Source: Orbilia blumenaviensis (taxonomy: Eukaryota > Ascomycota > Orbiliomycetes > Orbiliales > Orbiliaceae). Taken from it: DNA of 64,000 nt. The notes beneath the pieces were generated by a model that was not told the DNA's origin, made no database searches, and saw only the letters and a list, made by a program, of their open reading frames with translations. Every line of letters starts with the position of its first letter. Position 1 is the stretch's first letter. The translations under genes were made by a program, and so were the position numbers. Shown in pieces: positions 48,205-58,625 of the stretch. The stretch covers positions 3,968,001-4,032,000 of the forward strand of contig JAVHNS010000002.1 in NCBI GenBank assembly GCA_036872755.1, read 5' to 3'.

Positions 48205-51200
48205 ATGCGATTACAAACACACTTAAATCCCTCATCGCCACCAAGTAAAGAACCCTATCCATCGCATCAATTTCGCCTCAAACTCGAACTTTACCCACAT
48301 TCGCTACCCTGACGAATGCTACGACTATTTGCCTTTCCCAAACAACTGTACAGTATTACGCGTGGTGGTGCCTCACAGTCTTGCGACATTTAGCGGGTTT
48401 TCATTCTATCGTTTTCTTCAACCTTCGAGCATACATCCATTTTTTTCACTTCAGCAACATAACGAATCTTCTTTCTTTGATACCACCGTCCGTTTTTTCT
48501 GGAAAGGATCGAACACAAAGGCTGGACCCCACGCATAATACAATACCCCCCGCTGCAACTGTTTCCCGGAGTTTCTTTTTTTTATTCTTTGATATAATTC
48601 TTAATATCATGTATTACTACAACCTTCTTTGTCACCGTTTCTAGGGATGCATCACATTTTTTCCAAAGGCGTTTCATAGAAGACGGTATTTGTTTTCATA
48701 TATACACACACATTTCATGTACAAACTTACACTTTTTTCTTCTTTCTTTTACTACCTGGTTTGAGTTTCAACCTGTCATAGCCTGCCTGTATACCCCATA
48801 TCATTCTGGAGTTTTCTCTTTTCTTCTTCTACCCATCATTTCTTTCTTCCTGTGATACCCTTTAGGGAACCCCCTCTATAGTTATGATTTTAATAAGTCA
48901 AAAATATACACTTTTAAAAACCCCTTCAAATCAAGAACTTGCAAAATCTCGTAGCCTTTCCATAGAAATGTGACCTTAAAAAATGAGCCTCGTCATCAGT
49001 TATTGCTTGAAACCAGATTGGCTAGGACATTTTTTTCGGCCTTCCGACTTGCGCCGTGGACTCCCATGGCTGACTTGCGAAATGTTCCGAGCCCAGCCAT
49101 TCGTCGGAATGTGGCATCCAACCACCATTTCAACGTCTATAAAAAAAAAAAAACAGGTACTTCGGTAATCACTTAATTCCGCATACAAACCCAGGGTATA
49201 TGGTACTTATATCGATTCCGACACCACCCACATAATAAATTAAATACGTATGTACCTCTCCACATATATATTTTGCAAACCAGTCCTAAACCAAACCAGT
49301 CACAGCCCTACCAATATATATTTTAATAAATGTTTGTTTCCTGTTTCCGATGTACATACATCACCTTTGCGATGGCGCTAAGCATTTCGGTGCTCTCAAA
49401 CATATGCATGCAATGCATGTATGATCCTTATGCATGGACCAGTTTCCCACTTTCCGTTTTCCATATACACTGGTACGTACAGCCCTCCGCCCCCCCATAC
49501 TGCATGATAACGTATAAGAAACAGTTTTGGGAAGTAATAAGGCACCCAGTCATATTCGCAGGTATATGACCATTCAACCAATGGGTGAGTGTTGGCCAAT
49601 TGGTTTTCAAAGATGTGTACGCTTTAGGGCGCTCCGCTGTGCTCCACTGCAAGTAGGCTACGTAGCCTACTGGTTACCAAGTGATGTACAGGTGGAAGGG
49701 AAGGGAAGGGGTGGTGGTTCAGATCTGTGGGCTGGGTTTTGATGCGGGTAAATCGGGAGGATGATGGAAGGGAGCGCTCCCCCCCGTTGGCTTCTATGCA
49801 AGTGAATTCGAAGTTGTGCTTGAAACTGCTTAGTCTGGCACAGAGGCCTTAGTCAACCCTTTGTAGCTGTCAGTCTGTGGCGGAAGATTGTCAAAAAGAA
49901 GCGGTGCGGTGGGTGGTGATGATCCTAGAAGCGGGGCGCTTCTCATTGTTTGCTGTCCCACACACAGACAGAAACAATGCCCACTTGGCGAACTTCACGC
50001 ACGTACACTTCTACGGTCTACAATCGATTCGACAGTGTGAATTTAAAATATTATTTCTGAGAGCTTCGCAGTGGCACGGGGAAAGAAAAAACAAAAAAAA
50101 AAAAAAAACAGACCCTTTTCGTATTGATTGCGTTTCTGCCCTCGAATTCCGTATTTTGTTTATAGAACAAGGCTTTTATACCACCTTCCTTTAAATTTGC
50201 GGCGTTCTCATGAGATACTTGATGTTTGTCTCGCTTCTCCACGACCCCTCTCGAAGTTTCGCCGCAAAAGCGATGGTTGACAGCGCATGCCATATGCCAT
50301 GGGTTTATCCGGTCCGCCCTCCCTTCCCTTTTGTCGGCCTCGTATTCGGATACTGCCTCCTCCCACTTCTACGCCGTTTTCAGCATCGGATAAATTATCC
50401 ACTGTGGCTACGTCTTTTGGATCATCGTATTTTCTTCACATGGGATTATCATAGCCTTGTCTTCCTGACAGTCTTTCTTTATCTGTCCATCTAGGATCAT
50501 TGGATATATAAGGTAGATATATAAAGTTTCGATGTTTATGCCCTGTGTTACCTACGGGATTATGTGCATGCCTCGTGATTATTATATTTAGATGACCACC
50601 ATAATCCTCGTACCTAAATTATGATATCCTATAACGATCCTAATGCTTTTTTTTTTTTTTTTTGTTTTTCGCAATTCAATCTTGGAAAATACGATTCTCC
50701 AACCGGGCTGCGTTAGTTTAAAGTTCGTAAGACGTCTGCAATATATTACCGCGCTATAGAAGTTGGGTCGTAGCCACCGTCCTCGCAATTGCGTACATTA
50801 GAAATGACGAAACAAACTACCGGTTCCCCAGGGAAGGGGCAATCGCCCAGTATTGCTTGTCCGGGGAAGCGCAAGAGAACCTACGTAAGGATGCGATAAA
50901 ACAAGAAGTAATCAAACTGCATGAAGCAGGTGCACGGTTCATCTCCCATCATCGTCATCATCATCACTGGCATCGCCTTTGATCTTTTTTGAACGTTATG
51001 CAGGGACGACGGAGAGAGGCGACCTACTATCGGTGTGCGCGGCCGACGGAACGAATTCCTCTCTCTTACACACTCACATTTGTTCTTTTCTTTACATCGA
51101 TCCGCTGTGTCTCTCGCCTCCTCGCTTTAGGTTTCATTCGGAATGCGCAGGAGGGAAGGAGTGATCCGGCGGGTTTAACGTTAGAGAATGTGAGTATTAC

Positions 51201-52538
51201 TGATCATATGATAGAACTGAGTGGCTAGGCAGTTCAGGTAAGGATTTAGGTCTCCTGGCCTGGAGAAATGGTCTCTGACACATATCTTTAGAAGATAAAG
51301 CGGGTGTAAGCGAGGGCTAGAAGGGGGAAATATCGAACGGTGGGAACTGAGAGGAGTGCATGCCAGACGGACAGCCCTGACCTTCCAAGGAGAGGAGGTT
51401 AGGAAAGAGGGGTAGGATGTGTGTTGTCGGTTGTGGTGTTGGCGCTTTTGGTGAGCTGGTCGGAACTCGTCTGCTTTCCCCGCTGTCTTAGCCCCCACAA
51501 GTTTGTGCCCTTGTCACAGATTCCGCATATGATTAAGTGAAGGGCTCTGTGATTGTGATAACTCTTACACCGTTTCTAGATCCTTGATCGATCTGTGGAT
51601 GAACTCGTCTGTGTTTTGCATTTTCGTAGCTCCTCCCAAGTGTCGGGAGGAAGAACGACAGCATTGACATGTGAGTGAGCGAGAGCTCGACGACCGAGTT
51701 AGTCAGCTTCCTTGAACCCGGTCTGTAGACCTAAACCTGGGAAACTGGAGCACTGCAAGCGACAGTCTTTGGCAGGATAACCGTTGCACAGCGTCTGCGA
51801 TTGATTCCCCATGCTTTCTCGGGTCGCATATGCTGCTGCTTTTACTGAGTCAAAGGGCAGCTGAAATAGAACATTTTGTGCACCTATCCAATGGGTAAAG
51901 CGAGGCTGTGAAGTGAGTGGGGAGGCTCAAGCTGGGTCGATTGGTACCAATTGGCCGGCTAGGTCCCGCCGGTGTAAGGCACATCTGAAGACTCATTTCG
52001 TTTGTAGCGAATAGCACTCGGGACGGACGCGAGATTGCGTTCACTCTTCGGGGTCCTGAGATTGAAGCGATCGATATTGACGGAGCCTCCTTGCTTCGCT
52101 GTTTCCTATGCAGTATTCGCGGCTCAGCGAGTCATTCTCATCAAATGCCCTGTTTTGCACAGTGAATCCGGTGGAAACTTTGTGACGTGCCTGGCAGATG
52201 CTAGGCGTGTGCTCAAGGCCTTCTAGCTGCTCGGGGACAGTACTTTGGAAGTACTTTGTGCATCTCGGGGACTACCTGGCGGTCCGTTGATGAAGCTGAA
52301 GAGAAGGATCTGGATGTTGTCGTGGCCGGATAAGGCTGAGTCAGCTCGACTTGGAACTCGATAGAGCCTTCTCGAGGGCGATGTGTTGGCGTGTTGTGAT
52401 AGTCACACTTCAACGTCGGCGCAACACATTGGCTAGAGATCCTCCCCGTCGCACCAATTGACGTTGTTCTGTCACCGCTTCGTCATCTCTCTCTTGTCAC
52501 CCCGGCCATTGTCAGCCTGACAAATCCTATCGACGGCA
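48205..52538. other. Gene-poor region, about 4.3 kb
   Basis: The probable 3' UTR of the preceding gene (AT-rich, T-rich runs to about 48900) is followed by DNA without a recognisable gene. It contains short poly-A/T runs (49141, 50091, 50648) and a 20-bp palindrome. The last part is the promoter of the mitochondrial kinase gene. Confidence 0.5.
49652..49671. repeat. 20-bp perfect palindrome
   Basis: AGTAGGCTACGTAGCCTACT reads identically on both strands with no spacer. Function unknown; it could be a dimeric protein site or an RNA hairpin. Confidence 0.9.
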
Positions 52539-54242
52539 ATGGCTCTGTCAAGATACACCTGTGGTCGCTGCCTTCTTCGCCGGAGTCCTGGGAATAGGAA
52601 TCACCATCAATTAAGCTTCAACAGCTCCGCCTCAGCCTTCGCCATTTCCCGCGGTTTCTCCTCACTCATTCCAGGCCCTCCCCGGAGTACCTGTCAGAGT
52701 CGCAGCCAATCCCGTAGCTCAAGTCGCAGTCAGCATAATCGCAACGTCACATCGTCCCGTGCGACTGCTGTTTCGTCATCTTCTTTCTATTCCACCCAAT
52801 CCTCGCAAACCGTATTGTCGTCTCCGTCATCCTCGGGCCCGCCGCCGCAATCCCGGACCCCGTCTTTCGATCGTGAGGTCGCACAACTCGCCACTCTACC
52901 TCTCCATCCACTCACACTTTCGGATCTCGTACGGTTCGGTAAACCCCCACTCTCGCCGGACCTCTTGCTGGCATCTGCATCGTTTACCCTCCGGGTACTC
53001 CCAATCCGTATCGCCCGACGTATCCTATCTCTCCGCAACCTCCCCTATATCGTCGTTTCAAACCCCCACATATCGCAAATATACAATAATTACCTCCACT
53101 CCCTGCGTCTGCTTCTCTCCTTCCCGAAAGAAAACTTTCCGAACAATCTGAAAGAAGAAGCCCGTTTCAATGACGTGCTTTCAGAGATTGTAGACACCCA
53201 TACGAATACAATACCCAGTTTAGCAAGAGGGTTCTCGGAATGTAAGCGTTACGTTGCGCCGGATGTCACTACAGACTTCCTTGAGGAGCACTTGCGTGCT
53301 CGCATTGGTACCCGTCTGCTAGCGGAGCAACATTTGGCTCTCCATGATGCCTCTTTGACATCGGATGGTCATACGCTACCCGGTATTCAAGCCACCGACC
53401 CCAGGGCCTCGGTGTCAACATATATCGGCACAATAGACACCCACCTTAACCCCACATCGATCGTCAAATCCTGTGCGGAATTTGTAGGGGATATTTGTGA
53501 CATGAAATATGGCCTTCGTCCTACCGTTGTAGTTGACGGCATGACCGATGCGAAGTTTGCATACGTACCGAGCCATCTGGAGTATATTCTTACTGAGCTT
53601 CTGAAGAATGCATTTAGAGCAACTATAGAAAAGGGAAATGTGGATAAGCCAATTATAGTAACTATTGCGAGTGCGGAGATGGAAAGAGATGACGATGGTA
53701 GCGATAGTGACAGCGACGACGAGGGCAACTCATCACCAACCAGGGTGCTCGAGAATGGGAACTCGCTGGGAATGCACCAAGATGATTGGTTTAGCGGTGT
53801 ACGGCCTGGGACGGAAGTACAAGGCGATGGATTAAAGAGCGATATTTTAGGGATTTATGGGAGTTCGGGAACGGGCGATAGTAGTGGCGCTGACACTATG
53901 AGAGCCGAGGCAGCCAGAGCTGTGACGATTCGTATCAGGGACCGAGGAGGCGGTATTGCGCCGGAGCACTTACCATTGATATTTAAGTACAGCTTTACTA
54001 CATTTAACAATTCGACCACAGTCGGGAATGGAGGGTATGGGGGCAACGATGCAGGTGGGTTGGATGTGATAAGTACCGCGATGAATGAGGTCGAATCAAG
54101 CACAATCGCAGGGCTGGGCTTTGGGATGGGGCTAAGTAGGAGCTATGCGCAATTCTTTGGGGGAGACCTGAAGGTGGAGAGCTTGTTCGGGTGGGGCACC
54201 GACGTATATCTGGGATTAAGGGGATTGGATGTTGATAGGTAG
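52539..54242 (+). CDS. Mitochondrial pyruvate/branched-chain ketoacid dehydrogenase kinase
   Basis: Single exon, 567 residues. This family inactivates the mitochondrial pyruvate (or branched-chain 2-oxoacid) dehydrogenase complex by phosphorylating its E1-alpha subunit, although the fold is that of GHKL histidine kinases. The Arg/Ser-rich N-terminus (MALSRYTCGRCLLRR) looks like a mitochondrial presequence. The N-terminal helical lipoyl-interaction domain spans about 105-320 (DLVRFGKPPLS, PYIVVSNPHISQIYNNYL, GFSECKRYV). The ATPase domain has the N box ELLKNAFRA (E353, N357), the G1 box RDRGGGI (about 467) and the G2 box GLGFGMGLSRSYAQFFGG (from about 525). About 70 extra residues, acidic and Ser/Gly-rich, separate the N and G1 boxes. 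The closest yeast relatives are Pkp1/Pkp2; I cannot separate pyruvate from branched-chain specificity. Confidence 0.92.
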   Translation: MALSRYTCGRCLLRRSPGNRNHHQLSFNSSASAFAISRGFSSLIPGPPRSTCQSRSQSRSSSRSQHNRNVTSSRATAVSSSSFYSTQSSQTVLSSPSSSGPPPQSRTPSFDREVAQLATLPLHPLTLSDLVRFGKPPLSPDLLLASASFTLRVLPIRIARRILSLRNLPYIVVSNPHISQIYNNYLHSLRLLLSFPKENFPNNLKEEARFNDVLSEIVDTHTNTIPSLARGFSECKRYVAPDVTTDFLEEHLRARIGTRLLAEQHLALHDASLTSDGHTLPGIQATDPRASVSTYIGTIDTHLNPTSIVKSCAEFVGDICDMKYGLRPTVVVDGMTDAKFAYVPSHLEYILTELLKNAFRATIEKGNVDKPIIVTIASAEMERDDDGSDSDSDDEGNSSPTRVLENGNSLGMHQDDWFSGVRPGTEVQGDGLKSDILGIYGSSGTGDSSGADTMRAEAARAVTIRIRDRGGGIAPEHLPLIFKYSFTTFNNSTTVGNGGYGGNDAGGLDVISTAMNEVESSTIAGLGFGMGLSRSYAQFFGGDLKVESLFGWGTDVYLGLRGLDVDR

Positions 54243-56034
54243 TGTCCTACGCATTTGAGCAGCAATGTGTTGTTCTGGCGTTGATGGTGTTGTATTTTCT
54301 GGTGTGTGTAACATTAGCGTTTCCAACCGGCATTGGTAGTTATAGGCTTCTGTCGAAATTATATGCCCCCTTTTTTTTTTTTTTTACTAAACTCAGACTG
54401 CAAAATGGGACAATGATATCAATTCAAGCGCTTGTGCTATCGGGGCCACGGTACAGAGATATATACATAGTGGGGAGGCTCATAGATATATTTTTGACGG
54501 TTCTAAATGAGAGTTCTGTATATACACATCGATGGCGATGTAGTTCTCAAGCTGCACAATGAACACAAACTTTCAGTGGATATCTATTCAACATATTTCC
54601 TTGGCACCATACACCATACTGTTTACATATATGCATGGGCCCTATTTCGGTTCACTGGGGTTATTATATATATGTTTGTAACGCTTCATAAATCGACTGA
54701 ATCAATATCGAAACATCCACAGAGATAGAGTTACAAATTTGCAAAAAGTCAAACCTTAATTGAATCACTCTCATTTAAACCGCTGTCTGCGTGTACCATG
54801 GATTACAGGTGCACAATACCTTATCGTGAAGTAGCTATAGTAATTAAGATCAGCTAGGGGTTCGAATGCACTGGGCGAACACCGGTATACCGTGGCTTGT
54901 TGCTCCATAGGTCGGCCGTTCCCTGTCCCTCGAGTTTTCCGGGGCCAGAACTTAATTGTCCCGTATATCAAAGCTTCAGGCTTCTTTGCTATCACAGTTT
55001 CACGCATCACGCGCGGCGCCTCCGACCAGCCTCCCCGAAGGCTGGACAGACATCACACAGGCCCTCAGCCACCAGAGCCACGGAAATATCACAAAATAGT
55101 AATTATAACGAAAATATGATCAAATCCGATTCCTGCAAGTCGTAGCGGAAGAACAACCATTTGAAGATCGCAGTATCGGTGAGACAACGACGCATAGCTC
55201 CTTCAAAAACAATAAAAAAAGGAGCTCTGAACAGGGGTTACGAGGTCGACGGGCCTGATCAAATACCTAACACAGCTAGCGTAATCACACCCAGCTGCAA
55301 GAATGGAAGATTGTGAATTCCATGCATATGTCGTGGAAACTATGTTCTTTGTTGTTGACGTGGGTCGCGGATACCGGATCCACTTGCCTACTTTGAGCGT
55401 TACCGTGAGAAAATGACACATATAAACATCTCAACTCGGATTTCGACGTGTTCACAGCTCTTCCACTGGTACTACGTTAATCTTTATCGTGATTTGTTTT
55501 CAGAATCTGGTTATCCATGTGAATACCAGCCACGCGAACGCGCAAACTCCCCGAAGGCCGATCCGGAGATGGTGCCATGGATTTGGTACCCCTTGAAGGT
55601 GCTGGCTTTACTGTAAACGGTAGCCAACCGATCGCGCGAATAATTGTTTGAATATTTTAGGTTTAAGTGAGTGACAATCATATGATATCATTACATATAG
55701 GGGATAAATCATTAAAGGGGTGGCGGTGACATCGTGATGCTATGGCGTTGATGCACTACTTGTTGTCATAGATACCACTACAAATAGGCACTGACGTCTG
55801 TGCATATGCCTGATCATGCATGGCTGGCGCTGGATAAATTAAGACCATGAGCATCTGGCTGGAAAGCTTGAGCTGTACGTCTCACTGGGGGATTGGTTCT
55901 CTTTGTATGATTTGCTAGAATCGTAATTATCTTGAAACTATATTAGGATAAGCTTTAGAGATTGGCTGGGGCTTTACACGTGCGCATACTAACATGACCC
56001 GTTAAGCAATATACACAGAATCGATAGAAAACAT
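54243..56034. other. Intergenic region, about 1.8 kb
   Basis: Downstream of the mitochondrial kinase. AT-rich with a poly-T run (54370-54384). No gene recognised. Confidence 0.55.
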
Positions 56035-56166
56035 TCATGAGGCGGCACTGTGCTGACCAGCCCGGAAACTGGTTCGGTAGAGGCCCCAGGGCTTCTGGTC
56101 AACCTGAAAGGGGGCCGGGAGATCCTCGTCTGTCAGATATGCGAATCTACTTGATGAGATAAACAT
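56035..56166 (-). CDS. Possible orphan small ORF or terminal exon (43 codons)
   Basis: On the minus strand an ATG-to-TGA frame of 43 residues contains DEDLPAPFQVDQKPWGLYRT, much less random in composition than neighbouring frames and lying in a local GC-rich island (about 56040-56130). It is 112 bp downstream of, and on the same strand as, the HeLo-like pseudokinase gene. It could be a tiny gene, an alternative terminal exon of that gene (acceptor-like CTTTCAG lies inside it), or the remnant of a lost gene. No family recognised. Confidence 0.25.
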   Translation of the reverse strand: MFISSSRFAYLTDEDLPAPFQVDQKPWGLYRTSFRAGQHSAAS

Positions 56167-56278
56167 TAGCGACAAGCGTAAAATGGGCTTTTAGAGATAT
56201 GTGCACACATATATACAAGATATTCAAGGAGATAAATTGAAAATGGGCCCCTCACAAATAGATAGATACAATGGGCAT

Positions 56279-57946
56279 CTATAGACTTATTTCTTCAAGT
56301 TGTTCCACTACTTGCTGCAAATATGCCAATCCGAGTTCAACACCATCTTCATCTTTGGTAATCGTCTCGCCATTCTCGTCCTTCAGTCCAGTAAGACAGG
56401 CAAGTACAGCGTCTCGATAACGTTCGCCCACAATCCTTGGAACTTGCGTGGTCGCCATGCGAACAAATATACTATTAAGTTTATCTGGAGGATGTAAACG
56501 GTTGGCATCTGCCCATAACTTGCTACCCAATCCACCAGGCCCTCGGTCATAGAAGCTGTTCCATAACGCGATTTCTAGCATGATTACACCGAGACTATAC
56601 ACATCATGCTTCATTGTGAACTCGTCGCCTTCTTTCAGCCGATATCGGTCTGGATGATGATATATCATTTGCTTCGGATCTGTATGGAGAAGCATTTGGC
56701 TCTCCGCGTCAACCTTTCTTATGCCATTGAAGCCAACCAAGAAGGGCTTTCCTAGGTACCGTGGAAATTTTTCATGTTTAGCATCAGAGCCATCAGTTGC
56801 CTGGGATGGCTCAAAGACTAAAACGTTGTCTGGTCGGATATTCTTGTGCACAAAGCCGAACGAGTGCACATAGAGTATGGCGGAAGCTAGTTGCTTTGCG
56901 AACATCACTCTTTGGTTTAGATGATGAAAGACCCCTTGTTTCTTGTTGACACTATCTAAAAGCATATCTGATAATGAACGTGGTCGATCTTTGGTAATTG
57001 AAGGGAAGTTGAAATGCAACTCGAATCGGCTGTTTAGAGGATCGTGGGCAAATCCAATACAGGTCAAGACAGACATATCTTCGGGGTCAGCTGACGCAAA
57101 GACCGCTGCCACATCTCGTACCAGTTTTCTGAGCTTTTGTACTGCTACTTCAGTCGCATTCTCAGGATATGGTCGAAAGTCAACGAGGATAGGCGTAGAT
57201 CGCGTATCATCGGACGACTGGTAGGCTGCCACTGCGACAGGAGAATTTGGAACCCGAGGCATTGTATTCGATACGCACAAAGGGTCTCGTATGAGAATAA
57301 TATTCTTGGGGCCTTGACTGGTCGAAGCTTGGATACTCTCGGTGATTTTGTTCGAGGCAGACGGTAATTCGGATTCGGAAATGTTCACCTTGTACCTAGT
57401 TCTCGAAACCCTAATCCGTTCAATGACAGCTTGAGTATCACCCTCGGCGCCTCCTTGATACCCAGAACTCCCCAAAAGCCCAATGTTCTCAGGACTTGCA
57501 CTGTTTGTTTGTGTATTTCCTGGGTTATTATTGAAAAAGAAAGCGATCAGAGCCCTCCGCATGAAGCGCGACTGCCACTCTTCTAATTCCTTAACGGCTT
57601 CGTCTATTTTCTGCTTGTTAAATAAAGCAAATTTGAGGCTATTGAGTTTACCCCCAGTATTCTGTGGGATTGCTCGGTTAGCCTTTTCAAGAAGACTGCG
57701 CAATATTTGATATAGCTCTTCTATTTCTGCGCTTAGCCCAGGAGGGAGAGTTTCTGCTCGTGAAGCAAAATATTCAAGAAGCGTATGTATCTCGCCAACG
57801 AGCAGACGGACAATGGTTTTATTCATCTCAGTTAGCTGGACGGAGTTGCCGTAGTCCTTCACCCGGGCCTGAATGACCCCGCACAGTTTAAAACATACTT
57901 CTGCTAACCCTGGCAGACCAATAACAAGACCGGCTATCTCTGCCAT
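56279..57946 (-). CDS. HeLo-like domain protein with C-terminal pseudokinase (MLKL-like architecture)
   Basis: Single exon, 555 residues. The N-terminus MAEIAGLVIGLPGLAEVCFKL is hydrophobic and glycine-rich, like the first helix of fungal HeLo (prion-inhibition and propagation) domains. The helical domain runs to about residue 137 and ends with IDEAVKELEEWQSRFMRR. A Ser-rich linker (140-215) precedes a kinase-like domain (about 265-550). There the HRD motif is HKN (367-369, catalytic Asp replaced by Asn), DFG is GFN (405-407, metal-binding Asp lost), and no glycine loop or VAIK Lys is visible. The structural DVYSLG (448-453) and RPDN (371-374) are kept. So it is probably catalytically dead. 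HeLo-type domains attack membranes in fungal incompatibility and are related to the MLKL four-helix bundle. Related HeLo/kinase-like proteins are common in Pezizomycotina. It is divergent from the active kinase-ankyrin gene. The cell-death role is inferred. Confidence 0.85.
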   Translation of the reverse strand: MAEIAGLVIGLPGLAEVCFKLCGVIQARVKDYGNSVQLTEMNKTIVRLLVGEIHTLLEYFASRAETLPPGLSAEIEELYQILRSLLEKANRAIPQNTGGKLNSLKFALFNKQKIDEAVKELEEWQSRFMRRALIAFFFNNNPGNTQTNSASPENIGLLGSSGYQGGAEGDTQAVIERIRVSRTRYKVNISESELPSASNKITESIQASTSQGPKNIILIRDPLCVSNTMPRVPNSPVAVAAYQSSDDTRSTPILVDFRPYPENATEVAVQKLRKLVRDVAAVFASADPEDMSVLTCIGFAHDPLNSRFELHFNFPSITKDRPRSLSDMLLDSVNKKQGVFHHLNQRVMFAKQLASAILYVHSFGFVHKNIRPDNVLVFEPSQATDGSDAKHEKFPRYLGKPFLVGFNGIRKVDAESQMLLHTDPKQMIYHHPDRYRLKEGDEFTMKHDVYSLGVIMLEIALWNSFYDRGPGGLGSKLWADANRLHPPDKLNSIFVRMATTQVPRIVGERYRDAVLACLTGLKDENGETITKDEDGVELGLAYLQQVVEQLEEISL

Positions 57947-58625
57947 TTTTTGTTTCCATAGGCGTTGGTTGTATGAAGATTGAAGATCGATTATAAGTAT
58001 ATTTAAATATATATTGTGTGTACAGTATAGTAAATTTTGGGTACTGGTTGGAACTTTCTGAAAAAAACCAGCGTATATTTACTATTCAATCGTCCATTTC
58101 CCACCGAATTTATACATATATTATATCGTTAGCGCCAGCGGGGTAGAAATTCCGGGATTGATATCAAGTGCGCAGAGCGCACCGGTGATATCGATACGCA
58201 CATTTTGCTAGCGTTGCTCTCACAAACGAGCTGGCTAAGCTGATGACTTGCCTTATGGAGGGGGCTGAGCGATATGCAAGTGTCAAACAATGCGTTCCGA
58301 ACGTTTTAATCTGTGTATATATAATATACTGAGTACCCAGCTATTGAAACAACGCCTGATCTACTGTGCCGCAGGCGTACGCATATCGCATAGAAGCTAA
58401 AACTTGTTCTATCAGTTCAAGACCAGGGACACCGAAGATTTGGAACCTTAAATTGGTATTAAAACTGAACCACCTTCGTATTAATTGGATGCTGTTAACA
58501 TTCGCTTGATCGATTAACCTGGCTTGGACGCCAAATGCACAATCCAATAGCATTGACATCAACGAATCCGCACCTTATAGTATACCAGAGAGGCAAATTA
58601 TATTAGCCGAACGGAATAGGTCGGG
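57947..58625. other. Shared divergent promoter of the pseudokinase and kinase-ankyrin genes
   Basis: 679 bp between the two start codons, AT-rich near both genes (TATATTTAAATATATATTG near 57995; TATATATAATATACTGAG near 58315), with a GC-rich dyad in the middle. No coding sequence is expected here; the minus-strand frame at 58341-58562 has no motif. Confidence 0.7.
58160..58192. promoter_or_regulatory. 33-bp nested dyad in the divergent promoter
   Basis: Inner arms GTGCGC (58168-58173) and GCGCAC (58177-58182) flank AGA. Outer arms GATATCA (58160-58166) and TGATATC (58186-58192) are also complementary. Symmetry suits a site for a dimeric regulator that could control both divergent genes, or a hairpin. 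No known factor is assigned. Confidence 0.45.
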
